Of a stretch of DNA of 64,000 nucleotides, positions 23,008 through 33,698 are shown one piece after another. Both the position numbers and the translations under genes were made by a program. Location of the stretch: positions 47,108-111,107 of the forward strand of contig NAVB01000109.1 of assembly GCA_002179805.1 (NCBI GenBank), written 5' to 3'. The stretch comes from Acanthamoeba lenticulata. Its lineage: Eukaryota > Discosea > Longamoebia > Acanthamoebidae. The notes under the pieces were generated by a model, which did not search any database, was not told the DNA's origin, and saw only the letters and a program-made list of their open reading frames with translations. Every line of letters starts with the position of its first letter. Positions within the stretch are counted from its first letter, which is position 1.

Positions 23008-26000
23008 TTATTCGCGGCCGATAGTCTTCCTCTTCTTGCCGCGCTTGTCGGCGCCGAGCTTCCGCGTGAAGGTGCCGTCAGCCGCGCTCGCGCCGGCGCC
23101 GAGCTGCTGCGACGCGGCGGCCGGGGCAGACTTGCGGGCGATGGAGACCTTGGGGAGTAGCTTCTTGCCGCGGTTGCCCTGAAGCTCGCGCTCCCAGTCC
23201 TCGTCGGTGCCCTTGATGGCGTACTGGTCGCCCAGCGACTTGGCGATCGCGTTCTGCCGCTCGCGCGTGGCGTCCATGCTCACGCCGGCCCGCGCGTCGA
23301 GCTCGTCGTCGAGCGAGACGGCGAGCGGCTGGAAGCGGGCCTTGATGCTGTCGACATCATCGCGCGGCAGCGAGCTGTCGATCTCCCAGTCCTGCAGGGT
23401 GTTGAGGTACTTGACCACCTTCTTGATGATCTTGGTGAACAGCGCCAGCACTTGGTTGGATTGCAGCGTGAGCTCATCCACCACCTTGTCCACCGTCTTG
23501 TGCTGCAGGCCCAGGCACAGCAGGATCGCCGCCTGCACGTAGGACAGCGAGATCCCGTTGTTGCTTACCATCGCCTTTGTCCGCGGCACCACCTGCATCG
23601 CGTCTTCCTCCTCTTCTCCCTCCTCCGCTCCACCGCCCCTCACGTTCGCTCCCTGCGAACCGGCCGCGTCCTCTTTGACGACGGTCCTGAACTTGCCCAG
23701 GAAGTAGCACTTGGCCACCATCGGCAGAAGGTCGAGGATGACGTGGTAGTCCACCAGGTTGCTCGCGTACGACCCTGTGGTTTACATGATCACGTGATGA
23801 GTGGTGCTGATCAACCAGACGATGATAATGATGATGAGGAAGAGGAAGAAGAAGAGGAAGAAGAAGACGGTGATGAAGGTGGTGGAGAAGGAGGGTACCG
23901 AGCCGCTTGATGTCGAACCGCGAGAAGTGGAGGTCGAGGTCGGGCTTGATGTCGTCCAGGCGGGCAAAGGCGCCGTCAGGCGTGGTCGGGTCGCCCAGCA
24001 CCACATTGGCCTTGTAGGACAGCACGCTCAGGGCCAGCGCCGGCGACATGTTCGTGAACTCGTACGACAGCAGCGACACGAATCGCCGCTTGAAGTCTGC
24101 TCCGTTGCATCCCACCATCAGCCTCTTTTCATCATCACTGTCGTGAATCCCATCATGGCGGGGGAGTCATATACCCTCGTGGAAGGCGTTGAGCCACTGC
24201 GGGTTGATGTCGACCTCCATCGAATCGTCGGCACGGAGGGACTTGAGCATGATGCACGAGTGCTCGCCCGTGATGTCGTTCTACATACGCATCATCCCCG
24301 GGCAGACGCTCGTCAGTGAAATGCAAAGCTCAGCGGGGCAGACAACGACAACAACAACGTACAGAAGTGAGGCGAACGTAGGTGGGCACGAAGCCGGCCT
24401 TAGACCAGAAGTTGTAGAGCTGGAGGGTGACACCAAACGAAGTGCCGAGCCACTGGAGCCGCTGCGGTCGGCACTCCTCGAGTCGGGTCAGCAGCGGCGG
24501 CAGGTTCTTCCGCGGCTTGATCTCCTCGCTCAGGAGGTCGCCTCCATTCTCAGCAGCGACGGCGGCGGTAGCGTTGGTCTCGGCCTCGTTGACGAACTTA
24601 TCGGCCTCGTCCAGGTTGGCCAAGTCGCCTTGGAAGAAGGCCGTCAGCAGGTCCAGAGCACGGCGGCCATAGCCCATCTGTAACATTATATTGTTTTAAA
24701 AAAGCCGTTAGTAATAAATCAACAAATAATATTAATAATAAAGCAAAGTGAAAAACGAAGGCGTACGCGTTGGTAGTCGGGGTGAGTGGCAATGCGCATG
24801 ATGCGGGCGCCGGAGAGAGAGGCAAAGTCGTCGTCCTGGAACTGCTGGGACATGGTCCACGGGATGAGGTCGCCCGCGGCCTGCTTGCCTCGCGACAGGC
24901 TGAGCTTCACGGCCTGCTTGTTGAGCTCGCCCTCGAGGCACACCTGCACCACGCACAGGATCTCCGGCATCGAGTTCTGCGTCTCGTCCACGGGGCCTAT
25001 AATTGTTGTGAAATAATAATAATGATAATAATAGAGAACGATCAGACAACAATCATCATCGATCCTTTATGTCATCATTGCCGTACCAAGAAGGACGTAG
25101 AGGGAGTGGCCCGGGGCGTCGGACATGAGAAGGAGGTCGTTGGGCGTGTTCTTGTAGTGGGACGACACGTAGAGCGCCATCATGCGCTGTAGGAAGGACT
25201 CCGAGGCCTTGTGGAACGAGAACAGCGTGTCCCTGCAGAAATTGGCCCCGAGACAGCGCACGCGCTCGTGAGCACAAGAAGGAAAAGACGCGGACGAGAA
25301 AAAGAGAGGAGACGTACCGGTTGACTTGGTAGAGGTTGCACTGCGAAGGGTGCGGGCAGCCAGAGGCGATCTTGCGCACGGTGGTCGCGTCGAGGCAAAG
25401 CAGCTCGTTGAGCCACTTCTCAATGGGGTCTCCGTTGCTGTAACGGATGGGCACCTGCATCTGCAGCTCCTTCAGCAGGCGGCCTGGGAATCCGCACGCA
25501 CACCAGATAGGTCAGAAAATATAAATATAAAATTATCATTTCAAATAAAAAATAAAATTTGAAATCTACCGGAGCTGCTGGGCTGGGCAGCGTCGGCAGC
25601 GGCAGCGATGGCTTGGCCGCTCTGCTTGCGCAGTTGGTCGATGAGCTTGAGCGAAAGCGACCGTCCAGTGCCTTCATAACTATATTTATGGGTTTCAGGA
25701 TTAGCAAGTAAATTCTATTTTTCAAAAATATTTTTAATTTAAAATAATAAGATTGTAGGCAAAAGAATGAAGTACCCGCTGATGGTAGAGGCCATGAATA
25801 CGAGGTAGGGGCCCAGCAGCTTCTGGACGTAGGGCAGCGGGATGGCGGCGGCCTCGTCGATGACCACCAGTTCGGCCTGGCCCAGCTTGTTGTAGTCCTG
25901 CGGATGAATGTACTGGATCGTCTGTCGGTGCGAGCGGAAGATGTTGACCCGCACGATGGCCTTGTTGAACTCCGGATTGGAAGACTGAAGCAGTTCATAG

Positions 26001-27255
26001 TCCAAGTGCTCCTCGTAGCCCAGGCTGCATAAATCAATTTGAGAATTCTTCATTAGAATGATATCCAAATAAATAAAATAAAAAGGATGAAGAACGAACC
26101 AGTCAAAGCCCTTGAGGACAAACTCGAAAAGAGTCTTCAAGTTCTCAGGGCTGGGCGAAGTGACGAAGATGTTGGAGTAGCCCGAGGCGACAGCCGCGGC
26201 CATGGCAATACCCAGCGCGGCGGACTTACCGCGACCTCGCGCGGCGGTGATGGCGACGGTCGAACGGAGGGTCTTCTCGGAAATGGCCTCAATGCAGGTG
26301 AGAATGACCTTAGCCTGGTCCAGTGTGCGTGCCGTGTTCACCAGCTGGCCCACGACTTCGGTGTCGCGCAACGAGTTCTTCAGCTCCTTGAGGTCGATTT
26401 CCTCAGGCGTGAGATCCTGGCCGCCAACGGACAGGTTGGCGATGGGTTTGATGCTGCGCGAGTGTGTGGAGATGGGCAGGATCTCCAGCTCATCGTCGAC
26501 GACGAGGCAGTGCTTGCACGAGCCCAGCGACAGAAGGAAGCGCTCGTTGAACCTGCCCGTCACGTCGTGCCGAGACTCTGTGCGGAGACGCGCGTGCACG
26601 TCCTGTGCGTTGTGCGATGTCACAAAATAAGTAAAAATAAACCATAAATAAATAAATGAATAAAAATTGCAGCATACCATGGTCATGGTGTACAGCTGGC
26701 GCAGCGACTTCATGGTCTTGAGAAGCAGAACGATGATACCGCCACCCTCTACGGTTTCAATCGTCCGCGCAAGCAAGTTAGGCGTAAGAGCCTCAAAATC
26801 CTACGAAATGAAAAATCTTTAGAAAAATTATCCACAACAGCGGGCAGATGGTAGGGAGATGGTACCTGCAGGACGCACATGCCGTACGTGTTACCGAGAA
26901 TCTTGTGGCTCTCCGCATAGTAGGTGTAACGAATGTTGGTGGCCGAGACAAAAAGCTCGAAAGGGTCATCTTTGTCCGGATCGTAGAGACCGCGCTGCAT
27001 CTTCTTCTTCACCTGCCTCATCCTCTTCTTTCGGTGGCTGCTGAATCCCAGCTCCTTCTTGTAGCACCAAAGCACAGAGGGGCGAGTCTTGACCGTGGCT
27101 TTAGACAGCATGTAGTGCAAATTGACCACTTGGTCCTTGCCCCGATCGCCAACGATCACGAACATCGACCGGAACTTCTGCTTCACTCCATTTTCTATCA
27201 AGGTCCTGATCCTGGGATCGACCTTCTTCCTCACTGCCGTAGAAGGGTTCGACAT
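23008..27255 (-). CDS. NAT10: RNA cytidine acetyltransferase NAT10 / Kre33
   Basis: NAT10 makes N4-acetylcytidine in 18S rRNA and, with THUMPD1, in tRNA, and takes part in small-subunit assembly in the nucleolus. The start (27253-27255) gives MSNPSTAVRKKVDPRIRTLI, then SMFVIVGDRGKDQV and PSVLWCYKKELGFSSHRKKR, typical of the family. The ATPase P-loop is ITAARGRGKSAALGIAMAAA, with VVIDEAAAIPLPYVQKLLG as Walker B. The GNAT region lies in the exons around 24300-25500. The C-terminus has YHVILDLLPMVAKCYFLG and LLCLGLQHKTVDKVVDEL, then a basic tail KRGKKRKTIGRE. About ten introns are present, strikingly AT-rich (for example 24680-24760 and 25500-25570) against GC-rich exons. An acidic insert, EEGEEEED, lies in the C-terminal region. 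Confidence 0.95.
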
Positions 27256-27289
27256 CTCGATGCGCCGGGAACTGATGAGGAGCAATGAG
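27256..27289. promoter_or_regulatory. 34-bp gap between the divergent NAT10 and ALKBH7 start codons
   Basis: If the chosen starts are right, only 34 bp lie between the two ATGs. In-frame ATGs at 27260 and 27275 could shorten it further. The promoter elements of each gene probably lie inside the other gene's 5' sequence. This is inferred from spacing only. Confidence 0.4.
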
Positions 27290-28457
27290 ATGACAACCAC
27301 GTTGGAGATTGCGCCGGCAAAAGTGAGCGCCGGAGAAAAAAGCGGGAAGCTGAGAAAAACCTATTTCTCCCGCCGCCAGTTGATAAGATGCTGCGACGTC
27401 GTTTGTGCGCTGCACGCGCACCTGCTGGGCGTGGGGCACACGTTCAAGGCACATCAGTGCTTCAAGTGCGGAGAACAACGGCCCGCGCTTTTTCGAGTGA
27501 GCGTGGTATGTGCTTGGGCCCTAGTTCTGCTGAGTCGCTTGTCCTCTGACGAGCTCTGGTGGTGCCAGGAAGACCCGAATGAAACGCTGATCGAATATAT
27601 AAACGACGCCCACCGTCTGCGGGACTTTACGTTGCTGCCTGAGTTCATCACGTCGGGCACGTCTCCCCCTGCTGCTTGCTGCTGAGTTCTAATTGTCCGG
27701 ACACCAGACGAGCAAGAGGAGCTCGTGCGAGAGCTTGAGACCGTGTTCAAGGGCAAACGCTACTCTTTTGCAGAGCACTGGGACCAGGTCATCATCGGCT
27801 ACCGAGAGTGCGAGCGGTCCCTATTCAAGTTTTCGCCCAAGAACCAGCACACCATCCAGCGGTTGCGGGATGCCATCGTACAGTTTGCCTTGCGCCCTGC
27901 ATGGTTCGTTGTTCTTCATTTCATTAGTTTGAGCGCAGGGAAGCGAGACGAAGCTCTTCCCCCATGTGCACGTGCTAGACATTCACGAGGTGCGCAAAAC
28001 GAGTTGTGGTGGTGTTGAACGGCCGGTCCCGCTGATGATTGTGCCCCCGACCACAGGACGGAGAAATGAAACCGCACGTGGATAGTGTCAAGTTCTCGGG
28101 CGACGTTGTAGCCGGCCTGAGCCTGCTCTCCCCTTGCGTGTTTGAGCTGCATCACGAGAAGAGTCCCGCCCGCGCACACGTCCTGCTGGAGCCTGGCACA
28201 TTCTACATCATGAGGTACACAGTCTGGCTCGTGATCTGATTTCGTTAGCGTTGAGCCTTAGGCGCTTCACTTGATCTTCCAGGGGTGATGCCAGATACGA
28301 GTGGGCACACGGCATCAGTAAAGGCAAAGTCATGTTCAAGGGGCGCGAAATCACACGCACGCGGCGACTGTCAGTCATGATGCGCGATTTCAAGGAGGAC
28401 GACATCATGCAGGACCACGCCCACGATGCCACTCCCACGCCACAAACACGCTACTGA
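27290..28457 (+). CDS. ALKBH7: ALKBH7-like 2-oxoglutarate/Fe(II) dioxygenase
   Basis: ALKBH7 is a mitochondrial AlkB-family dioxygenase tied to programmed necrosis, and it is reported to act on mitochondrial pre-tRNA. Exon 1 has a basic N-terminus with CFKCGEQRPALF. It splices to EDPNETLIEYINDAH, then ELVRELETVFKGKRYSFAEH and WDQVIIGYRECERS, matching human YEYDHWDAAIHGFRETEKS. The iron site is in HVLDIHEDGEMKPHVDSVKF (HxD), with GLSLLSPCVFELHHE next to it. After an intron following FYIM, DARYEWAHGISKGKVMFKG supplies the second His, and TRRLSVMMRDF the 2-oxoglutarate-binding Arg. Five exons end at TGA 28455-28457. Confidence 0.9.
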
Positions 28458-28717
28458 CGAGGAACTACACCAGCAAAAAATGACTGGTTGATTCAACGTA
28501 AATTTCTGTGATGTGCGAAAAAATTTTATGAACGCGGGAACGGAGAAAAAAGTGTTGGCCAAAGGGGCAACAGGCACGATTGGCCCTCACCATCGCCCAA
28601 ACCACCAGCACCACGAAAGCTACACAAAGCCCGCACAACGACCAAACGAACACCGTGTGCAAAACGGTGTGTTGATGCAAGAAGGGAGGCACGGTAGTGA
28701 CAGAACGAAGAGCACAG

Positions 28718-29050
28718 ATGGCTGAGTACTACGAGAGCGTGCGCGTGGCCAAGCTGCGGCTTAAGGGTGAGGCATTGCCGGTAAAGGGGGCAGGGCTAAA
28801 GAGAAAGCGAAAGAAGTTGAACAACCCGCCCCCTGAGGAGCAACCAACCGAAGAGGAGTTCGCTATGCGAAGTTATGAGGAGAGCTTGACCCCAGCTGAG
28901 AAGCGATACCGAGCTGCTGTTGAGAAACGAGAGCAAGAAGAGTTTAAGAAGCTCGCCTTAAAATCCCATCGCGAACGGGTGGAGGCTTTCAACACCAAAC
29001 TCGAGAAGGAACCAAGCCACTTCGATATTCCCAAGGTGGGCCCAGGCTAA
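28718..29050 (+). CDS. FAM32A: FAM32A homologue (spliceosomal C*-complex factor)
   Basis: FAM32A helps promote exon ligation in the human spliceosome. It is a single-exon frame of 110 residues starting MAEYYESVRVAKLRLKGEAL, comparable to human YEQVQKGPLKLKG. A KRKRKK patch follows, then an acidic segment and EESLTPAEKRYRAAVEKREQ. The conserved C-terminus is KSHRERVEAFNTKLEKEPSH, then FDIPKVGPG (human KQRVEDFNRHLDTLTEHYDIPKV). The DIPKV ending is the most diagnostic element. It lies 260 bp after ALKBH7 on the same strand. Confidence 0.9.
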   Translation: MAEYYESVRVAKLRLKGEALPVKGAGLKRKRKKLNNPPPEEQPTEEEFAMRSYEESLTPAEKRYRAAVEKREQEEFKKLALKSHRERVEAFNTKLEKEPSHFDIPKVGPG

Positions 29051-29301
29051 GTCAGCGGAAGGCACACGGCGCCGAGTAATGTACACAAATAAATAACCAA
29101 ATAATAAATAAAAGCAAATTTCTGCGCAGCTTTCTTGCTTGGGCGCAATTTGAGGAAGCCGACAATTACGGGGATTGGGAGCGAGGAAAAGGCTGCGGCA
29201 CGTTCAGGCGTAGAAGCTGTCGTCACTTCTTTTTGCGCCGCCAAGACAGGGGTTTGTGTTGAATCGGAGCGAGGCCGTAGACGTACACATTGAGAGAAAC
29301 G

Positions 29302-31181
29302 ATGTCGCACCACCACAGCAGCAGCAGCAGCAGCAAGGGCAAGGAGAAGGACTCCTTCAAGGTGAACGTCGACGCCGCTTCGCGCGACTACCACGTCGCC
29401 CCCCGTCTCGGTACGTTCGTTGCCATATCGGCGATGACAAATTTGTGTTGATTGTGGAGAAGCCCAAAACTGGAACCTCACTGGCTTTACATAAAATTAT
29501 GCGCCACAGACTACAGGACCGTGTCCGGTGTGAACGGCCCGCTGGTCATTCTTGACAATGTCAAGGTACGCTTGCTTCCCCCCACTTGTAAGAGCGAAAT
29601 TAGAAGCGATTTCAACGTATATGAGTGATCAATGGTAAAATTAACACTTCTTTGAATCAACAGCTGCCCAAGTACGCCGAGATCGTCCACTTGACTCTTG
29701 GCGACGGCTCCAAGAGGCGCGGCCAGGTGCTGGAGGTGTCAGGCAAGACGGCCGTCGTGCAGGTCTTCGAGGGTACCTCGGGTATTGATGCTCAGCACAC
29801 TCGCGTCGAATTCACCGGCGACATCCTCCGGTTGGCCGTGTCTGAGGACATGCTTGGTCGTGTCTTCAACGGTTCCGGCAAGCCCATTGACAAGGGTCCC
29901 AACGTCCTTGCCGAGGACTACCTCGATATTCAGGGTATGTTCTCCCTCTCTTTGTTTTCTTCAAGCATTTTTTTTTCCAAGGCCATCGTCCAATTAATCA
30001 TCTTCCCATTACATCATTCCGACAATCAGGTCAGCCGATCAACCCGTGCATGCGTACCTACCCGCAGGAGATGTTCCAGACTGGTATCTCGGCCATTGAC
30101 ACCATGAACAGTATTGCCCGTGGTCAGAAGATTCCCATCTTCTCCGCTGCCGGTCTGCCCCACAACGACGTACGTGCTCCAGTCACTGGTTGCAAACACA
30201 AGGCATCTGCTTATGTAGTGTCCCTGGTTTGGCCGTGTATAGATTGCCGCCCAGATCTGTCGTCAGGCCGGCCTGGTCAAGAAGCTCGGTTCTGAGGCTA
30301 AGGACAACGCCGAGGAGGAGAACTTCGCCATCGTGTTCGCTGCCATGGGTGTGAACATGGAGACTGCGCGCTTCTTCAAGAACGACTTCGAGGAGAACGG
30401 TTCCATGGAGAAGGTGACGCTGTTCCTCAACCTCGCCAACGATCCGACCATCGAGCGTATCATTACCCCGCGTCTCGCCCTCACGACTGCCGAGTACCTG
30501 GCCTACTCGTGCGGCATGCACGTGCTGGTCATCCTTACCGACATGTCGTCCTACGCCGACGCTCTGCGTGAGGTCTCGGCCGCCCGTGAGGAGGTGCCCG
30601 GCCGTCGTGGTTACCCCGGTTACATGTACACCGATTTGTCCACCATCTACGAGCGGGCCGGTCGTGTGGAGGGCCGCAAGGGCTCCATCACGCAGATCCC
30701 CATTCTGACGATGCCCAACGACGATATTACTCACCCGATTCCCGATCTTACGGGCTACATCACGGAGGGTCAGATCTACGTCGACCGTCAGCTTCACAAC
30801 CGTCAGATCTACCCGCCCATCAACGTGCTGCCGTCGCTGTCCCGTCTCATGAAGAATGCCATTGGCGAGGGCATGACCCGCCGCGACCACTCCTTCGTGT
30901 CCAACCAGATGTACGCCAACTACGCCATCGGCAAGGACGTGCAGGCCATGAAGGCCGTCGTCGGTGAGGAGGCCCTCACCTCGGAGGATCTGCTCTACCT
31001 CGAGTTCCTCGACAAGTTCGAGCACAAGTTCCTCGCCCAGGGCAACTACGAGTCCCGCGACGTCTTCCAGTCGCTCGACATTGCCTGGTCCCTCCTCCGC
31101 CTCTTCCCCAAGGAGCTCCTCCGTCGTATCCCCGAGAAGACGCTCGCCGAGTTCTACAACCGCGACAGGGGCACTGCCTAA
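29302..31181 (+). CDS. VMA2: V-type ATPase subunit B
   Basis: This is the non-catalytic nucleotide-binding subunit of the V1 sector, which acidifies lysosomes and the contractile vacuole. The start gives [20 protein letters not shown]; an AGC triplet run encodes the Ser tract. Exons 2-4 carry [32 protein letters not shown] and [20 protein letters not shown], then [10 protein letters not shown]. The last exon is very long (from about 30243) and includes [20 protein letters not shown] and [19 protein letters not shown]. It ends [11 protein letters not shown] with TAA at 31179-31181. The exons use C-ending codons heavily, consistent with high expression. Confidence 0.97.
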
Positions 31182-31552
31182 AGCCTTTCTTTTCCCTCTC
31201 TCTTCTCGCTCCCGGGCGGTGGCCAGCAGAAGAAGAATCGTTCTTGAGCTGCAACTCTTCCTTCTTTTTCATCCCAAAAACAACAACGACTGCTTTGTAT
31301 CTTCTTCAGCTGCGTCCCTGTTTGTCTCAGAGTTCTGTGGCTGCTTCCTCCCGCTACAAGCTTTTTTTGTTGTGGTTGTACGGAAGATGTCGACAGCTTC
31401 CTTTGGGGATTTCGTCAGGCGGTTAGGCGGAACGGAGGCCCTGTAGCTACCCTATCTCCCTTGTTGTGCGTCTGCAGTACAGAGCCCTTTGAAGGCGAAC
31501 GATATTGCCTGCGAGCACTGCCTTTAGCTCAACAAAAGACTCAACAACACCA
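31182..31552. other. Intergenic region between V-ATPase B and the F-box gene
   Basis: It is CT-rich at first (the likely 3' UTR of the V-ATPase gene), then mixed. A 19-codon frame, 31387-31446 (MSTASFGDFVRRLGGTEAL), could be an upstream ORF in the leader of the F-box gene. Nothing else is supported. Confidence 0.5.
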
Positions 31553-33594
31553 ATGCTAAGGAAGGCTTTAGACTTTCTTTATGTAAACCTCTCCTCCGGC
31601 TTTACCGACGAGGATGACGGCACGCTTGCTCCTTTAGTCCTCGATGCTGGTACGCTTCCTCTTGGCGGCCTTCCATAAAGCCGCTTCTCACGCCTTGGAC
31701 ACCCGAATGCGGGCGGCAGCGAGTATGGAAAGAGAGGACGTGAATGAGCGGGGTGAGCCGTTTCCCTTACTTCGCCTGCCCGAAGAGCTCATCGTGGCAG
31801 TTCTTCGCTTCCTTGCCGCGCGCGACCTCTTCGCCGTGCAGGCCAGCTGTCGGGAGCTGGCGGCTATTGCCAACGACCCATCGTTGTGGCGCGCTCTCTA
31901 CTTCGATCACCGGCGGTACCCTCTTGTCTCCTCTTTCAGCAACGTTGTCACATCCACGCTTATTGTGCCCCTGGCATCAGTTATGAACATTCCGCAGTGG
32001 TGTCGATGGTTCACGTGGGCGGCCTCGGCCAGCCCTGCTACTCACGAGCTTGGGAAGCGGTCGACCATGACGACGTGAAGCGATTCGGGTGGCGCCGTCT
32101 GGCCGTCACTCTGGCCAAACGGAGGTGCTTCGAGTGTGGTGCGCGGCCGAGCTTTGTCGTATTCCTCGATAACACGCGCAAGTGCCCCAAGTGCATCTGC
32201 ACGAAGAAGCTGCGGCGAGAGATCGAGGCCACCAAGCGCTGCTGGACCGTAACGCAAGACAGGACTATGTCGGCAGTTCGGCAGCTCAGCGTGGATGAAC
32301 GACTGGCAAAGAGGCTCAGAATCTCGCAAGAGGAGGAAGAGGCCAAGAGTAAACAGGAACAGAATGCAAAGGCTGCGCGCCGGCTTACCCGGTTAGCAGC
32401 CCTTCTAGGCGAGGCCGGCAAGCATGCCGACGCCGAGAAGCTCCTCCTGGAGGTCTTGGCACGGGACATTTCCACGCATGGGTTCGCATTCTGTAGCTGT
32501 TCTTATTCAGTTTAACTTCTCTTGGCTCAAAATATCTGGCGACACGCAGGTCCGAGTCCGTGGCGGTGGCCAACGACTACTTCAACTTGGCCCATATGTG
32601 CCGTCTTCAGTCCAACACGTTTGTCTACGTGCGAGATGAGAAGATCAAGATTTGCAAACGTGGGACCGAGTACATCGCCGAGTCGGTGCGCGTCTACGAG
32701 CGCCACCTGCAGGTCTTTCGAGGGCGGCTGGAGGCCGACGAGCGCCGCAGCCTGGGCTTGCGGATCGCCGACTGCCTGTGCATGCTGGCTGGCTATGTCT
32801 GCACCACATCGACGCATTTAGCGCTCTCCCACAAGATCGAAGCCGAGAAGAATGCCCTGTACGTCTCGACGACCTCCCTTCTGCACCAGCTCTGATCGTC
32901 CGTTGCCGGTGATGTTCATGAACAGGAAATGGCTGGAGAAGGCGACAGAAATCTATCAACAAGTGAGTGATGAGAGAGGCCTAGCCGAGGCCTACCGCAT
33001 CTCGGCCGGCATCTTCGCAGGTACATGACTCAATCCCTTGATCATGAACAGTTGAAGATGGTGCTGACACACAGTGAGCGACGGCTCAGACACGCACCAC
33101 CAGGACAAGGACAAAGCGATCACCTACCTCCAGCGTTCGTTGGCGCTGGTGAACAAGATCTTCGGGCACGAGAGCGTCCAGGCCGCTGACATCATGCAGA
33201 AGTTTGGCTACATGTTCTGGGTACCTCTAGCCCAAACTCGTAACAGACGTGTCGGCAAACCACTAACGTGAGTGTTTCCACTTTAGAACTGGGACAGGGA
33301 ATCTGTGGAAGGTGCGCAACTACCCTGCCGTTGGATCTCATTATGCATCAAGACCTTTGTTGGCTTTATGAAGTACTTCATCTCATTGTTGGTGGGTGGA
33401 CAGGTCTGGAGAAGTCGCTAGAATGGCACCGGCAAGAGCTCGATGTGCGTTGTAGCGTGATGGGACCCATGCATCCGATCACCAAGCGGGCAAGGGAAGA
33501 TGTCTACATCATTCTGGATCGCCTCGACCGCAGCGAGGAAGCGCTTGAGCTCTACGACGGTCTGCCTGAAGACACGCCCGGCGAGTTGTTGTAA
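31553..33594 (+). CDS. F-box protein with zinc-binding and TPR-like repeats
   Basis: F-box proteins give substrate specificity to SCF ubiquitin ligases. I place the start at 31553 (MLRKALDFLYVNLSSGFTDE). A 70-nt intron (31650-31719) joins this in frame to ASMEREDVNERGEPFPLLRL. The F-box is LPEELIVAVLRFLAARDLFA, then CRELAAIANDPSLWRALYF. A putative zinc element CFECGARP...CPKC follows within FGWRRLAVTLAKRRCFECG. After a charged helix come TPR-like repeats, including SESVAVANDYFNLAHMCRLQ, DKAITYLQRSLALVNKIFG and EKSLEWHRQELDVRCSVMG. It ends ELYDGLPEDTPGELL. An alternative single-exon start at 31644 exists but gives a poorer N-terminus. The substrate is unknown. Confidence 0.72.
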
Positions 33595-33698
33595 CGTTTG
33601 TTGTTGAGAGAACGCCGAGCCAAGAGCTTGGCAGACAGTGAAAAAATGAAGGAAAATAAAGATTACGTAAAATACCTGAAGCGCTTGGCCTGAGCAGC

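Noticed and set aside
30183..31025. 280-codon open frame on the minus strand
   Set aside because: It is antisense to the long last exon of V-ATPase subunit B; codon bias of that exon keeps the opposite strand open.
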